Source: Salinimicrobium terrae DSM 17865
Lineage (GTDB): Bacteria; Bacteroidota; Bacteroidia; Flavobacteriales; Flavobacteriaceae
Assembly: GCF_000424665.1 (NCBI RefSeq)
Contig: NZ_AUKI01000016.1
Coordinates: 62,001-126,000 of the forward strand
Length of the DNA stretch: 64,000 nucleotides
Direction of reading: 5' to 3'
Under the pieces are notes generated by a model, which saw only the letters and a list, made by a program, of their open reading frames with translations, was not told the origin of the DNA and did no database searches. Made by a program: the position numbers and the translations under genes. Shown piece by piece: positions 46,319 through 54,732 of this stretch. Each line of letters begins with the position of its first letter. Position 1 is the first letter of the stretch.

Positions 46319-47413
46319 ATGGCAACAACGAGACACAACTGGACCAAGGAGGAAATCCTTGAAATATACAACAAACCTTTTATGGACCTGCTTTATGAGG
46401 CAGCCACTGTTCACCGTCAAAATCACGACCCGAACACCGTGCAGGTTTCTACTTTATTATCTATTAAGACCGGAGGTTGTTCCGAAGATTGTGGCTATTG
46501 CCCGCAGGCTGCAAGGTACCATACCAATATAGAAGGTAATGATCTAATGAGCGTGAGCCAGGTAAAGGCACAGGCTATGCGAGCCAAAGAAGCGGGAAGT
46601 TCCCGGGTGTGCATGGGAGCCGCCTGGCGAAATGTGAAGGACGGGCAGGAATTCGATGACGTGCTCGAAATGGTTAGAACTATTAATAGGTTAGATCTGG
46701 AAGTGTGTTGTACTCTCGGGATGATTACTGAGAATCAGGCTAAAAGACTTGCTGAAGCGGGATTGTATGCCTACAATCACAACCTGGATTCTTCGGAAGA
46801 ATACTACAAAGAAGTAATTTCTACCCGTGGTTACCAGGATCGACTCGATACTATTGAAAATGTGAGAAAGACGGCTGTTACTGTTTGTAGCGGTGGAATA
46901 ATTGGTATGGGAGAGAGTGCAGAAGATCGTGCAGGTATGTTGGTGGCCCTTTCGACGCTTAACCCACAACCGGAATCTGTGCCTATCAATGCCCTGGTGC
47001 CTGTTGAAGGAACACCCATGGCCGAACAGCAGCAGGTTTCTATTTGGGAAATGGTAAGAATGATCGCTACAACAAGGATCGTAATGCCCGAGACCCAGGT
47101 GAGACTTTCTGCCGGAAGAACCCAGATGAGCAGGGAAGGACAGGCTATGTGTTTCTTTGCGGGTGCAAACTCTATTTTTGCAGGAGATAAATTGTTGACT
47201 ACCCCTAATCCTGATGTAAATGAGGATATGGAAATGTTCAAAACTCTTGGCTTAAATCCTCAAAAACCTTTTGTGAAAAAAGCACAGCCGGTTACTGTAG
47301 ACGCAGAGAAATCGGAATACATGGCTCTTGGTGAGAAACCAAGATGGACAAGGCCCGGGCATATTATTGAAAGAAATCTTGCTGCCCAGGAAAAATCCAA
47401 GCCTAAAGCCTAG
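46319..47413 (+). CDS. bioB: Biotin synthase
   Basis: The 364-residue radical-SAM enzyme inserts sulfur into dethiobiotin. The 4Fe-4S cluster motif is Cys54, Cys58, Cys61 (CSEDCGYC). The 2Fe-2S ligand regions CMGAAWRNVKDG (about 98-109) and the SAGRTQMSREGQAMCFFAGANSIF segment (start near 262) also fit BioB. It closes the biotin pathway: bioF, bioD, bioA and bioB are all in this cluster, while bioC/bioH are not seen. Confidence 0.97.
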   Translation: MATTRHNWTKEEILEIYNKPFMDLLYEAATVHRQNHDPNTVQVSTLLSIKTGGCSEDCGYCPQAARYHTNIEGNDLMSVSQVKAQAMRAKEAGSSRVCMGAAWRNVKDGQEFDDVLEMVRTINRLDLEVCCTLGMITENQAKRLAEAGLYAYNHNLDSSEEYYKEVISTRGYQDRLDTIENVRKTAVTVCSGGIIGMGESAEDRAGMLVALSTLNPQPESVPINALVPVEGTPMAEQQQVSIWEMVRMIATTRIVMPETQVRLSAGRTQMSREGQAMCFFAGANSIFAGDKLLTTPNPDVNEDMEMFKTLGLNPQKPFVKKAQPVTVDAEKSEYMALGEKPRWTRPGHIIERNLAAQEKSKPKA

Positions 47414-47475
47414 GTTTAAGGTGCTACAGGGGAACCGGTCGAGGTGGTATAACCAGACGAGTGATGAATGGAAGA

Positions 47476-48342
47476 ATGGAATTAGCACAAATACCCCGGG
47501 AAAAAAAGATCTCTAAAAAAGACTTTTTAGAGAGGTATGTAAAGACACAAAAGCCGGTGGTGATCGAAGAATTAATCGAGGACTGGCCGGCTTTCAAAAA
47601 GTGGAATTTCGATTATATTAGAGAAGTGGCCGGAGAAAGAACGGTGCCTCTCTTCGATGGAACTAAAAACATTTCTTCAAAATATAAATTTAATCAGCCG
47701 CATCTTCACATGAAGATGGCAGATTATCTTGACCTGCTTAAACAGGGGCCAACCAGTTACCGAATCTTTCTTTATCACCTGCTTCGGGAGGTACCTTCCC
47801 TCCAAAAAGATTTTGAATATCCAAAAATTGGGCTTCGAATCCTTAAGCAAATCCCAATGCTGTTCTTTGGAGGAGAGAATTCCCGGGTTTTTATGCACTA
47901 TGATATTGATTTTGCCAATATTCTGCATTTCCATTTTCACGGAAAAAAGAGGTGTATTCTTTTCCCGCCCTCAGAAACAAAGCATCTTTATAAAGTGCCA
48001 CATGCATTAATTACCCGTGAGGATATTGATTTCTTGAATCCAGATTATGGAAAATTCCCTGCATTGAAAAAAGCTAAAGGAATGGTGACGGAACTTAATC
48101 ATGGAGAAACTCTTTACATGCCCGAGGGTTACTGGCATCAAATGACCTATCTTACTCCGGGATTCTCTATGAGCCTGCGAGCTGCACCTCGGAATCTTCA
48201 AAACCTGAGTAAAGCTCTGTACAACCTTTTCTTTATGCGACATTTTGATAATGCGATGAGAAAATGGAAAGGCCAAAAATGGATAGACTACAAGAACAAA
48301 CAGGCTATCAAAAAGACCAACCAGAGGTACAGAGATTTTTAA
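47476..48342 (+). CDS. Cupin-like JmjC-type (cupin_8) protein
   Basis: From ATG 47476 the protein has 288 residues with a JmjC/cupin_8 fold. Iron ligands are visible as His141-x-Asp143 (FMHYDIDFANIL) and His221 (MPEGYWHQM), and the N-terminal KPVVIEELIEDWPAFKKW (about 26-43) is typical of the family. It is predicted to be a 2-oxoglutarate-dependent hydroxylase or demethylase. It follows bioB by 62 bp on the same strand with no terminator between, so it may belong to the bio transcript. Substrate unknown. Confidence 0.8.
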   Translation: MELAQIPREKKISKKDFLERYVKTQKPVVIEELIEDWPAFKKWNFDYIREVAGERTVPLFDGTKNISSKYKFNQPHLHMKMADYLDLLKQGPTSYRIFLYHLLREVPSLQKDFEYPKIGLRILKQIPMLFFGGENSRVFMHYDIDFANILHFHFHGKKRCILFPPSETKHLYKVPHALITREDIDFLNPDYGKFPALKKAKGMVTELNHGETLYMPEGYWHQMTYLTPGFSMSLRAAPRNLQNLSKALYNLFFMRHFDNAMRKWKGQKWIDYKNKQAIKKTNQRYRDF

Positions 48343-48408
48343 AATGTATCTGGATTATCAGTTTTAAATTTGTTGTTAACTCCTGTTAATCTAAGCCAAT
48401 TGTGGAAA

Positions 48409-48470
48409 TTTTAGTTTTAAAACCTAATTATAATTCTGATATTAAATAGGTTACTTAATTAAAACTAAAA
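48409..48470 (+). promoter_or_regulatory. Long leader hairpin ending at the start codon of the SnoaL-like gene
   Basis: The left arm TTTTAGTTTTAAAACCTA (48409-48426) pairs with TAGGTT (48447-48452) and TTAAAACTAAAA (48459-48470), with a 6-base bulge and a 20-base loop. The right arm ends 2 bases before the ATG at 48473. It could occlude ribosome access or the entry region, so a translational switch or simple operator is possible. Confidence 0.5.
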
Positions 48471-48472
48471 AG

Positions 48473-48898
48473 ATGACAAAAGAAGAGAACAAAAAAGCAC
48501 AGGAACAATTCGGAGAAGCAATCAACAGTGGGAATCTTGAAAAATTGCGGGATCTCGTGGCGCAGGATGTGAAGGACCATGATCCTGCACCCAATCAAGG
48601 ACCCGGACCGCAGGGTTATATTGACTTTTTTACAATGATGCGTAATGCATTTCCCGATATGCAGGTAGAAGTGGAAAAGATGGTCGCAGATGAAGATAAT
48701 ATAGCGTTCGCGTATACTCTAACCGGAACTCATAAAGGTGATTTTATGGGAGTAGATGGAACCGGCACACTAATAAAAATAAGAGGAATGCAAATCAGCC
48801 GTTTTAAAAATGGTAAAATGGTAGAAAGGTGGGGAAGTAGTGACGAACTGGGGATCCTAAAACAAATAGGAACTGAATTTAAAATAAAAAAATCCTAA
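48473..48898 (+). CDS. SnoaL-like ester cyclase-type protein
   Basis: The 141-residue protein has the SnoaL/NTF2-like layout: INSGNLEKLRDLVAQDVKDHDP (about 17-38), GYIDFFTMMRNAFPDMQVEVEKMVADEDN (start near 49) and FKNGKMVERWGSSDELGILKQIG at the C-terminus (about 112-134). Proteins of this type include polyketide cyclases and many small stress proteins with unknown ligands. It is likely monocistronic, preceded by a long hairpin, and convergent with recX with a 4-bp overlap (48895-48898). Confidence 0.8.
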   Translation: MTKEENKKAQEQFGEAINSGNLEKLRDLVAQDVKDHDPAPNQGPGPQGYIDFFTMMRNAFPDMQVEVEKMVADEDNIAFAYTLTGTHKGDFMGVDGTGTLIKIRGMQISRFKNGKMVERWGSSDELGILKQIGTEFKIKKS

Positions 48899-49374
48899 GA
48901 GGTTAGTTCTTCCACTACTTCATAAACAAGTGAGGTTTCATAGCCTTTTCGGAGCAAGTAATCACCAAGTTTTTTTCTCAGTTTAAACTTGTCGGATTCA
49001 GATAGGAGGACGAGTTTTTTTTCAGCGAGTGAATAGAGGGTGTCTCTGTAGTCATTTTCATTAATCTCGGTCATCGCGAGCTTAATGATAGGTGAGGAAA
49101 TATCCTTAAGCTTCAGCTTCTGTTTAATCTTGTGCCGCCCCCATTTCTTGATCCTGAATTTACCCCTCACAAAGCTGCGGGCAAAACGTTCTTCATTAAG
49201 AAAATTCTCCTGCATTAGCTTAAGAATGATCTCTTCACGAGCGGCAGGGATCATGCGCATATCAATTAATTTATCCTCCACCTCTTTCTGTGAGCGATCG
49301 CGATAGGCGCAGTATTGCATAAGTTTTAGAGCAGCCTCTTTGACGGTATAGGATTTTCCGGATTCGGTATTCAA
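48895..49374 (-). CDS. recX: RecX-family regulatory protein
   Basis: The 159-residue protein is a small all-helical RecX, expected to inhibit RecA filament growth. It has the triple-helix repeats with the signature YCAYRDRSQKEVEDKL (about 16-31), LNEERFARSFVRGK (about 58-71) and the C-terminal RKKLGDYLLRKGYE. The start codon is probably TTG (ATT-rich upstream region). recA is not in the window. It overlaps the ester cyclase-like gene by 4 bp. Confidence 0.85.
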   Translation of the reverse strand: MNTESGKSYTVKEAALKLMQYCAYRDRSQKEVEDKLIDMRMIPAAREEIILKLMQENFLNEERFARSFVRGKFRIKKWGRHKIKQKLKLKDISSPIIKLAMTEINENDYRDTLYSLAEKKLVLLSESDKFKLRKKLGDYLLRKGYETSLVYEVVEELTS

Positions 49375-49455
49375 GATTTTAAAATTGAAAATTTAAAAAT
49401 AGTTTTTTTTGAGATGAGGCAGTCTTAGTTCTTGATGGCGAAGCGGTTTTTCTGT

Positions 49456-49491
49456 CAAAAAAAAACGCCTCCCAAATTAATGAAAGGCGTC
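49456..49491 (-). terminator. Rho-independent terminator after rng (minus strand)
   Basis: On the minus strand, ACGCCT (49490-49485) pairs with AGGCGT (49470-49465) across a 14-base loop and is followed by a run of T (A-run 49457-49465 on plus). It lies just past the rng stop at 49499. Confidence 0.75.
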
Positions 49492-49498
49492 TTTAATG

Positions 49499-51040
49499 TT
49501 ATTGAATCATTTCCCCGTCAGTGTCGTGGAAGTGATATTCAAGATACGTGTAAGCATCTCTGGGTACAATTTTAACCCACTTTTTGTGATCAAAGAACCA
49601 CTTGGAGCGGGGTGATGGAAAACCTTTTGTTAAAAAGGCTGCTATAAAAGGATGGGCACTAAGCGTAATCTTTTTATAGTCTTTTTTTAGAAGCTTTTGC
49701 AGATCCTGGTTGATCCGGTTCACCAAAACAATTGGAGCTTCAATTTCTTCCCCATTCTTGTTGGGGTTTTCTTCTCTTGTTTTGATGTTCATTTCGGGTC
49801 GAACCCTCTGCCTTGTAATTTGTATAAGACCAAACTTACTGGGCGGCAAAATCTTATGTTTTGCCCGGTCGTCACTCATCTCCTCTTTAAGATGGTCGTA
49901 CAAAGCCTTTCTGTTCTCGGCTTTGTTCATATCTATGAAGTCGATTACAATTATTCCTCCCATATCACGGAGGCGTAATTGACGAGCAATCTCGGTAGCA
50001 CTTATTAAGTTCACCTCAAGGGCTGTATCCTCCTGGTTTTTAGATTTGTTTGAACGGTTACCACTGTTTACGTCAATGACGTGCATAGCTTCGGTATGTT
50101 CAATGACCAGGTAAGCTCCTTTGTTCATAGAAACAGTGCGGCCAAAAGTAGTTTTGATTTGTCGTTCGATACCAAATTTTTCGAAGATGGGTATATTTAA
50201 GTCGTACAATTTTACAATGGATCCTTTTTTTGGAGCAATCTCGCTCACATAATCTTTAATTTGTGTGTACAAGGTTTCATCATCAACACATATTGAGGTG
50301 AATGAATCGTTAAATACATCTCTCAGAATAGAGGATGCTCTGTTCAATTCGCCCAATACTTTTGAAGGTTGAGGTGCTTTGTACAGCTTTTTACACATTC
50401 CTGTCCAACGACTCATTAAATTCTGAAGGTCGTTATCCAGTTCTGCTACTTTTCTGCCTTCAGCTACGGTACGTACGATAATGCCAAAGCCCTTTGGTCT
50501 AATGCTTTTTACCAGTCGTTTAAGGCGATCCTTTTCTTCTTTGCTTTCTATCTTTTGAGAAACAGAAACCCGGTTGGAAAAAGGAACCAGCACGATGTAA
50601 CGGCCCGGAAGTGAAAGTTCTGAACTTATTCTGGGACCTTTGGTTGATATAGGCTCTTTTACTACCTGTACCAGTAGCGATTGATTTGATTTTAGGACAT
50701 CTGCAATGCTTCCATCCTTATCAATATCTTTTTCTAAAGGAAAATCCTTGAGGGAATAATCCTTTAATTTACCTGTGCTTACACGTTTTATGAACTTTAA
50801 CAAGGAAAGTACCTGCGGACCAAGATCGTGATAATGCAAAAATGCATCTTTCGTATAGCCTACATTTACGAAGCCGGCATTTAAACCGGGAACAGTTTTT
50901 CGCACTTTTGCGAGGAGAATATCTCCAACTGCAAAATTACTGTCGTCTTCTTCCTTATTGAGTTCTATTAGTTTTCCATCTTTTAATAAGGCAAAATCTA
51001 CAGCAGAGGAACCGGTTCTAATAATTAACTCTTTGTTCAC
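49499..51040 (-). CDS. rng: Ribonuclease G family endoribonuclease
   Basis: The 513-residue protein matches RNase G: S1-like region DILLAKVRKTVPGLNAGFVNVG (about 44-65), the GRTVSMNKGAYLVIEHTEAMHVIDVNSGN catalytic segment (start near 304), and GGIIVIDFIDM (about 359-369), giving the two metal-binding Asp residues. The CPxC zinc-link motif found in E. coli RNase E/G is not visible near IQITRQRVRPEMN, so it is either absent or replaced. The start codon is GTG. Acts in mRNA turnover and 16S rRNA maturation. Confidence 0.92.
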   Translation of the reverse strand: MNKELIIRTGSSAVDFALLKDGKLIELNKEEDDSNFAVGDILLAKVRKTVPGLNAGFVNVGYTKDAFLHYHDLGPQVLSLLKFIKRVSTGKLKDYSLKDFPLEKDIDKDGSIADVLKSNQSLLVQVVKEPISTKGPRISSELSLPGRYIVLVPFSNRVSVSQKIESKEEKDRLKRLVKSIRPKGFGIIVRTVAEGRKVAELDNDLQNLMSRWTGMCKKLYKAPQPSKVLGELNRASSILRDVFNDSFTSICVDDETLYTQIKDYVSEIAPKKGSIVKLYDLNIPIFEKFGIERQIKTTFGRTVSMNKGAYLVIEHTEAMHVIDVNSGNRSNKSKNQEDTALEVNLISATEIARQLRLRDMGGIIVIDFIDMNKAENRKALYDHLKEEMSDDRAKHKILPPSKFGLIQITRQRVRPEMNIKTREENPNKNGEEIEAPIVLVNRINQDLQKLLKKDYKKITLSAHPFIAAFLTKGFPSPRSKWFFDHKKWVKIVPRDAYTYLEYHFHDTDGEMIQ

Positions 51041-51055
51041 TCTAAATTGATTTTT

Positions 51056-51073
51056 ATCCCGATTGATCGGGAT
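51056..51073 (-). promoter_or_regulatory. Hairpin in the rng leader
   Basis: A perfect palindrome, ATCCCGAT-TG-ATCGGGAT (51056-51073), sits 15 bases upstream of the rng GTG start on the minus strand. RNase E/G mRNAs are often autoregulated via leader hairpins in other bacteria, so this is a candidate, not evidence, of autoregulation. Confidence 0.4.
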
Positions 51074-51165
51074 GGATTAAACAATAAAATTCACAGGGTT
51101 TTTAAAATCCTGAAGAAATTTAAGCTCAGAAAACTGAATTTAAATCTCGATTTCAAAGAACTTTT

Positions 51166-51196
51166 TAAATAAAAAAAGTAGTGTGAAAACTACTTC
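51166..51196 (-). terminator. Terminator overlapping the stop codon of the small basic protein gene
   Basis: On the minus strand AAGTAGT (51195-51189 on plus ACTACTT) pairs with ACTACTT (51182-51176) over a 6-base loop, followed by a T-run (the A-run 51171-51177 on plus). The stop TAG of the small gene (51190-51192) lies inside the stem. Confidence 0.7.
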
Positions 51197-51282
51197 TTTT
51201 TCTTGTGGCGGTTAGCTCTCGCTCTTTTTTTACGCTTGTGCGTAGCTACCTTATGTCTTTTTCTCTTTTTACCACTTGGCAT
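51190..51282 (-). CDS. Thirty-residue highly basic protein, ribosome-associated candidate
   Basis: The small ORF encodes MPSGKKRKRHKVATHKRKKR followed by ARANRHKKKK, 30 residues with 20 Lys, Arg or His. It lies between HU and rng on the same strand, has its own terminator, and is too short for automatic gene calls. From memory, Bacteroidota carry a conserved short basic protein of this type, and the flavobacterial ribosome includes extra small proteins (bL38 is one); whether this is that protein is not proven. A ribosome or RNA-binding role is my inference from the charge. Confidence 0.65.
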   Translation of the reverse strand: MPSGKKRKRHKVATHKRKKRARANRHKKKK

Positions 51283-51315
51283 ATTGTGACTTTTTAATTA
51301 ATAATTTTATTTTGG

Positions 51316-51333
51316 TTCTGCCCTGGGGCAGAA
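51316..51333 (-). other. Hairpin between HU gene and small basic protein gene
   Basis: TTCTGCCC-TG-GGGCAGAA is a perfect 8-bp palindromic stem with 2-base spacer, just after the HU stop (51338 on the minus strand). No T-tract follows, so it is likely a processing or stabilising structure rather than a terminator. Confidence 0.5.
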
Positions 51334-51337
51334 AGTT

Positions 51338-51628
51338 CTATTTTACCTCAACGTTAGATTTAACGCCTTCAACAAATACTTTGGCTGGTTTAAAAGCCGG
51401 AATATTATGTGCCGGAATTTTTATCGTGGTATTTTTAGAAATATTTCTTCCGGTTTTTTCTGCTCTTGTTTTAATAATAAAGCTACCAAATCCTCTTAGG
51501 TAAACATTGTCACCAGCCTCTAAGGAAGTTTTTACTTCTTCCATAAAGGTCTCAACAGTAGCCTGAACATCTCCTTTTTCCATTCCAAGTTTCTCGGAGA
51601 TTTTTGCCACGATATCTGCTTTAGTCAT
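51338..51628 (-). CDS. HU-family DNA-binding protein
   Basis: The 96-residue protein is a histone-like HU/IHF family member. Seen: MTKADIVAKISEKLG (1-15), the dimer region, and the beta-arm with GFGSFIIKTRAEKTGRN (about 46-62) and KIPAHNIPAFKPAK (about 69-82). Length and pattern are normal for HU. A TATATTTG -7 box is found upstream (51672-51679 complement). Confidence 0.93.
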   Translation of the reverse strand: MTKADIVAKISEKLGMEKGDVQATVETFMEEVKTSLEAGDNVYLRGFGSFIIKTRAEKTGRNISKNTTIKIPAHNIPAFKPAKVFVEGVKSNVEVK

Positions 51629-51671
51629 TTTCGTATAATTTAATAAATGGGGTTTGTAAATTTTCGAGGGG

Positions 51672-51679
51672 CAAATATA
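51672..51679 (-). promoter_or_regulatory. Candidate -7 box for the HU gene
   Basis: On the minus strand this reads TATATTTG, matching TAnnTTTG, 43-51 bp before the HU ATG (51628). The -33 element is not convincing. Confidence 0.45.
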
Positions 51680-51764
51680 TGAATTAAATCTGCAATTTTT
51701 TAATCCTAACCCATTAAATAGTAAGAGAATAAAGAATTATCATTGCACCACAGAATTTTTATTG

Positions 51765-52799
51765 ATGTCTTTTAGTAAAGAGCTGATAAAGTGGTATTTA
51801 GAGAACAAGAGAGATCTCCCGTGGAGGGCTACAAAAGATCCATATCAAATATGGATTAGCGAAATAATTCTACAGCAAACCCGTGTTGAGCAGGGTAAAC
51901 CGTATTATTTCAAGTTTCTTAAAGCTTACCCCACTGTATTTGCTTTAGCCAATGCTTCCGAAGAAGAGGTGCTTAAATTATGGCAGGGGCTTGGTTACTA
52001 CTCTCGCGCCAGGAATTTACATTTCACTGCACAATATGTCGCTTTTGAGCTCGGCGGAAGGTTTCCTACTTCTTATAAAGAACTGGTGAAGCTGAAAGGA
52101 GTGGGGGATTATACGGCTGCTGCCATAGCTTCTGTTTGTTATGATGAAGCCCAGGCAGCTGTAGACGGAAATGTTTACCGGGTACTGGCACGTATCTATG
52201 GGATTGATACTCCTACAAATTCTTCCCTCGGGATTAAACAATTCCGAAATCTGGCTCAGACGCTTATAAGTAGGGAAGATCCGGCGAATTTTAATCAGGC
52301 TCTTATAGAGTTTGGATCAGAGCAATGTAAACCTCGAAAACCATTATGTGCTTCTTGTCCTTTTTCTGCTCAATGCGTAGCTTTTAACCAGAACCGGATT
52401 TTGGAACTCCCTGTGAAACTTAAAAAGCAAAAGGTTAAAACAAGACATTTTAATTATATCGTGTATGTTTCTGATGAAGGCAGGACAATTATGCAACAAC
52501 GCCTCGGAAAAGGAATTTGGGAGGGTCTTTATGAGTTTCCGCTGGTGGAGACAGCTACAGAAGCCAGTCAGCAAAACCTTGTGCAGGAAGTTTCAGCCAA
52601 ATATTCTATTACCGGTAAAGAACCTGTTTTGTTTAATGAATTACCCATTATCCACAAACTTACGCACCAGCATATCCACACAAAGTTCTGGATTATGGAG
52701 TGCAGTGAACTGCCTGAGAATGCTCTTTCTATAGCCGAAGTAAATAAATTACCGGTCCCCGTTTTAATAGAAAAATTTATTGATACCTTTGATTTTTAA
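51765..52799 (+). CDS. mutY: A/G-specific adenine glycosylase
   Basis: From ATG 51765 the protein has 345 residues counted from the TTG at 51762, or 344 from ATG. It removes adenine mispaired with 8-oxo-guanine. Seen: PWRATKDPYQIWISEIILQQTRVEQG (start near 20), with the catalytic-loop LKGVGDYTAAAIAS (about 108-121), and the 4Fe-4S cluster Cys-x6-Cys-x2-Cys-x5-Cys (CKPRKPLCASCPFSAQC, about 191-207), then a MutT-like C-terminal domain (about 230-340). It starts the order mutY-ssb-gldE-gldD. Confidence 0.95.
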   Translation: MSFSKELIKWYLENKRDLPWRATKDPYQIWISEIILQQTRVEQGKPYYFKFLKAYPTVFALANASEEEVLKLWQGLGYYSRARNLHFTAQYVAFELGGRFPTSYKELVKLKGVGDYTAAAIASVCYDEAQAAVDGNVYRVLARIYGIDTPTNSSLGIKQFRNLAQTLISREDPANFNQALIEFGSEQCKPRKPLCASCPFSAQCVAFNQNRILELPVKLKKQKVKTRHFNYIVYVSDEGRTIMQQRLGKGIWEGLYEFPLVETATEASQQNLVQEVSAKYSITGKEPVLFNELPIIHKLTHQHIHTKFWIMECSELPENALSIAEVNKLPVPVLIEKFIDTFDF

Positions 52800-52896
52800 G
52801 CTCTTTAAAAAAGAACTTTTTAAAAACCACATTTTTGGAAGGTTCTTGCAGAGCTTTTTTTCCTTAATTTTAAAAAAGTAATTAAAATATTTTATC

Positions 52897-53391
52897 ATGA
52901 CCGGAACCTTAAATAAAGTAATGCTAATAGGCCACACGGGAGATGATGTGAAAATGCATTATTTTGAAGGAGGAGGATCTTTAGGTCGTTTTCCATTGGC
53001 TACCAACGAAGTCTACACGAACAAAACGAGTGGAGAACGCGTAACTAATACCGAATGGCATAATGTTGTGGTGCGAAATAAAGCCGCGGAGATTTGTGAA
53101 AAGTATCTTAAAAAAGGAGATAAAGTATATATAGAAGGTCGTATTAAAACCCGGAAATGGCAGGATGATAAGGGAAATGAAAGATATTCTACAGAAATTC
53201 ACTGCACAGATTTCACATTTTTGACACCTAAAGATTCCGGTAGTTCAGGAGAGCAATCAGGAACTTCTTCGGGTCAGCAGCAATCTCAGAGACCAAATCA
53301 GAATCAGTCTCAAAATCAGCCTCGTCAAAATACGGCGTCGAATCAATCCCAAAGCTTAACGCAGGAGGAGGATGATGACCTGCCGTTCTAA
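52897..53391 (+). CDS. ssb: Single-stranded DNA-binding protein
   Basis: The 164-residue protein has the OB-fold (1-110: MTGTLNKVMLIGHTGDDVKM, WHNVVVRNKAAEICEKYLKKGDKVYIEGRI split over about 50-80), a Gln/Asn-rich linker (about 113-155) and the acidic tip DDDLPF, which docks DNA repair partners. Typical SSB length and C-terminus. It lies 97 bp after mutY and 21 bp before gldE. Confidence 0.96.
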   Translation: MTGTLNKVMLIGHTGDDVKMHYFEGGGSLGRFPLATNEVYTNKTSGERVTNTEWHNVVVRNKAAEICEKYLKKGDKVYIEGRIKTRKWQDDKGNERYSTEIHCTDFTFLTPKDSGSSGEQSGTSSGQQQSQRPNQNQSQNQPRQNTASNQSQSLTQEEDDDLPF

Positions 53392-53412
53392 GTTTAATTA
53401 AAAAAATAAAAT

Positions 53413-54732
53413 TTGGATCCTGATCCTGCCAGTTATATTCCACTTTTTGTCGACAATCTCTCACAATTCTTTGGTGTTGTTGTAGCCTTACTTTTACTTA
53501 TGTCCTCCGCCCTCATCTCGGGTGCCGAGGTAGCCCTATTTTCCCTCACTCCTTCCGATTTTGAACCCGAGGAAGCCAAAAGAACTGCTAAAGAGCAGAT
53601 CGTAATAAATCTACTCGATAAACCTAAAAAGTTATTGGCTACCATATTGGTTGCCAATAATATGATCAATATTGCGATAATCCTGTTGTTTGATAACCTT
53701 ACCGACGAGGCTTTTGCCAATTTAAATACGGTAGTGATGGGTGTTGACCTGCAATTTCTCCTTGAGGTGGTCGTAGTGACATTTTTAATTCTTCTTTTTG
53801 GAGAGATCCTGCCCAAAGTTTACGCCAGCAGGAATAAAGTAATTTTTTCCCATTTCATGGCTTATCCTCTCAAAGTACTCGATAAATTGTTTTCTCCCCT
53901 GAGTATTCCCATGAGGGCCGTAACTATAAAAATTCATGAACGATTGGGTAATCAACGACCGGGTCTAAGTGTAGATCAACTGTCGCAGGCGCTAGAATTG
54001 ACGAGCCAGCATGATACAACAAAAGAAGAACACAAGATCCTTAAAGGAATAGTTTCCTTTGGTAATACAGATACCAAACAGGTAATGCGACCCAGGATGG
54101 ATATATTTGCACTAAATGAAAACCAATTGTATAATGAGATAATTTCAGAAGTCATTGCTAATGGTTATTCCCGAATTCCCGTTTATAAAGACAACATAGA
54201 TAATGTTACGGGAATTCTTTATGTAAAAGATTTGCTGCCGTTTCTGGAGGAAGAGGATTATGAATGGACCTCTCTTTTAAGAGAGCCTTATTTTGTGCCC
54301 GAAAATAAAAAACTGGACGACCTTCTTAATGATTTCAAGAACAAAAAGAATCACCTGGCCATTGTAGTAGATGAATATGGTGGCACAAGCGGTCTTATTT
54401 CCCTTGAAGATATAATTGAAGAAATAGTTGGAGACATAAGTGATGAATTTGATGATGAGGATCTAATCTTTTCAAAATTAGATGAGAATAATTATGTTTT
54501 TGAAGGCAAGACTCCCTTGAAAGATTTTTATCGGGTAATAAAGCTGGAGAATCCAGAGTTGTTTGAAGAGAATAAAGGAGAAGCCGAAACCCTTGCTGGT
54601 TTTCTTTTGGAAATCTCGGGAAATTTTCCCCGCAAGAACGAAATAATTCTATTTGATAGTTACAGTTTTACAATTGAAGCCGTAGATAAAAAAAGAATTA
54701 AACAAATAAAGGTAAGTATTACACAGGTATGA
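53413..54732 (+). CDS. gldE: Gliding motility-associated protein GldE (CNNM/CorC-like)
   Basis: The 439-residue protein has an N-terminal transmembrane DUF21/CNNM domain (about 20-180), two CBS domains (about 205-330) and a CorC-type C-terminal domain (about 345-430). Its position after ssb and before gldD matches the gliding cluster order of Flavobacterium johnsoniae. GldE is thought to act with GldD in surface motility and T9SS function. The start codon is TTG: the N-terminus MDPDPASYIP lies before the first membrane segment, while the next ATG falls inside it, so TTG is needed. Confidence 0.9.
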   Translation: MDPDPASYIPLFVDNLSQFFGVVVALLLLMSSALISGAEVALFSLTPSDFEPEEAKRTAKEQIVINLLDKPKKLLATILVANNMINIAIILLFDNLTDEAFANLNTVVMGVDLQFLLEVVVVTFLILLFGEILPKVYASRNKVIFSHFMAYPLKVLDKLFSPLSIPMRAVTIKIHERLGNQRPGLSVDQLSQALELTSQHDTTKEEHKILKGIVSFGNTDTKQVMRPRMDIFALNENQLYNEIISEVIANGYSRIPVYKDNIDNVTGILYVKDLLPFLEEEDYEWTSLLREPYFVPENKKLDDLLNDFKNKKNHLAIVVDEYGGTSGLISLEDIIEEIVGDISDEFDDEDLIFSKLDENNYVFEGKTPLKDFYRVIKLENPELFEENKGEAETLAGFLLEISGNFPRKNEIILFDSYSFTIEAVDKKRIKQIKVSITQV

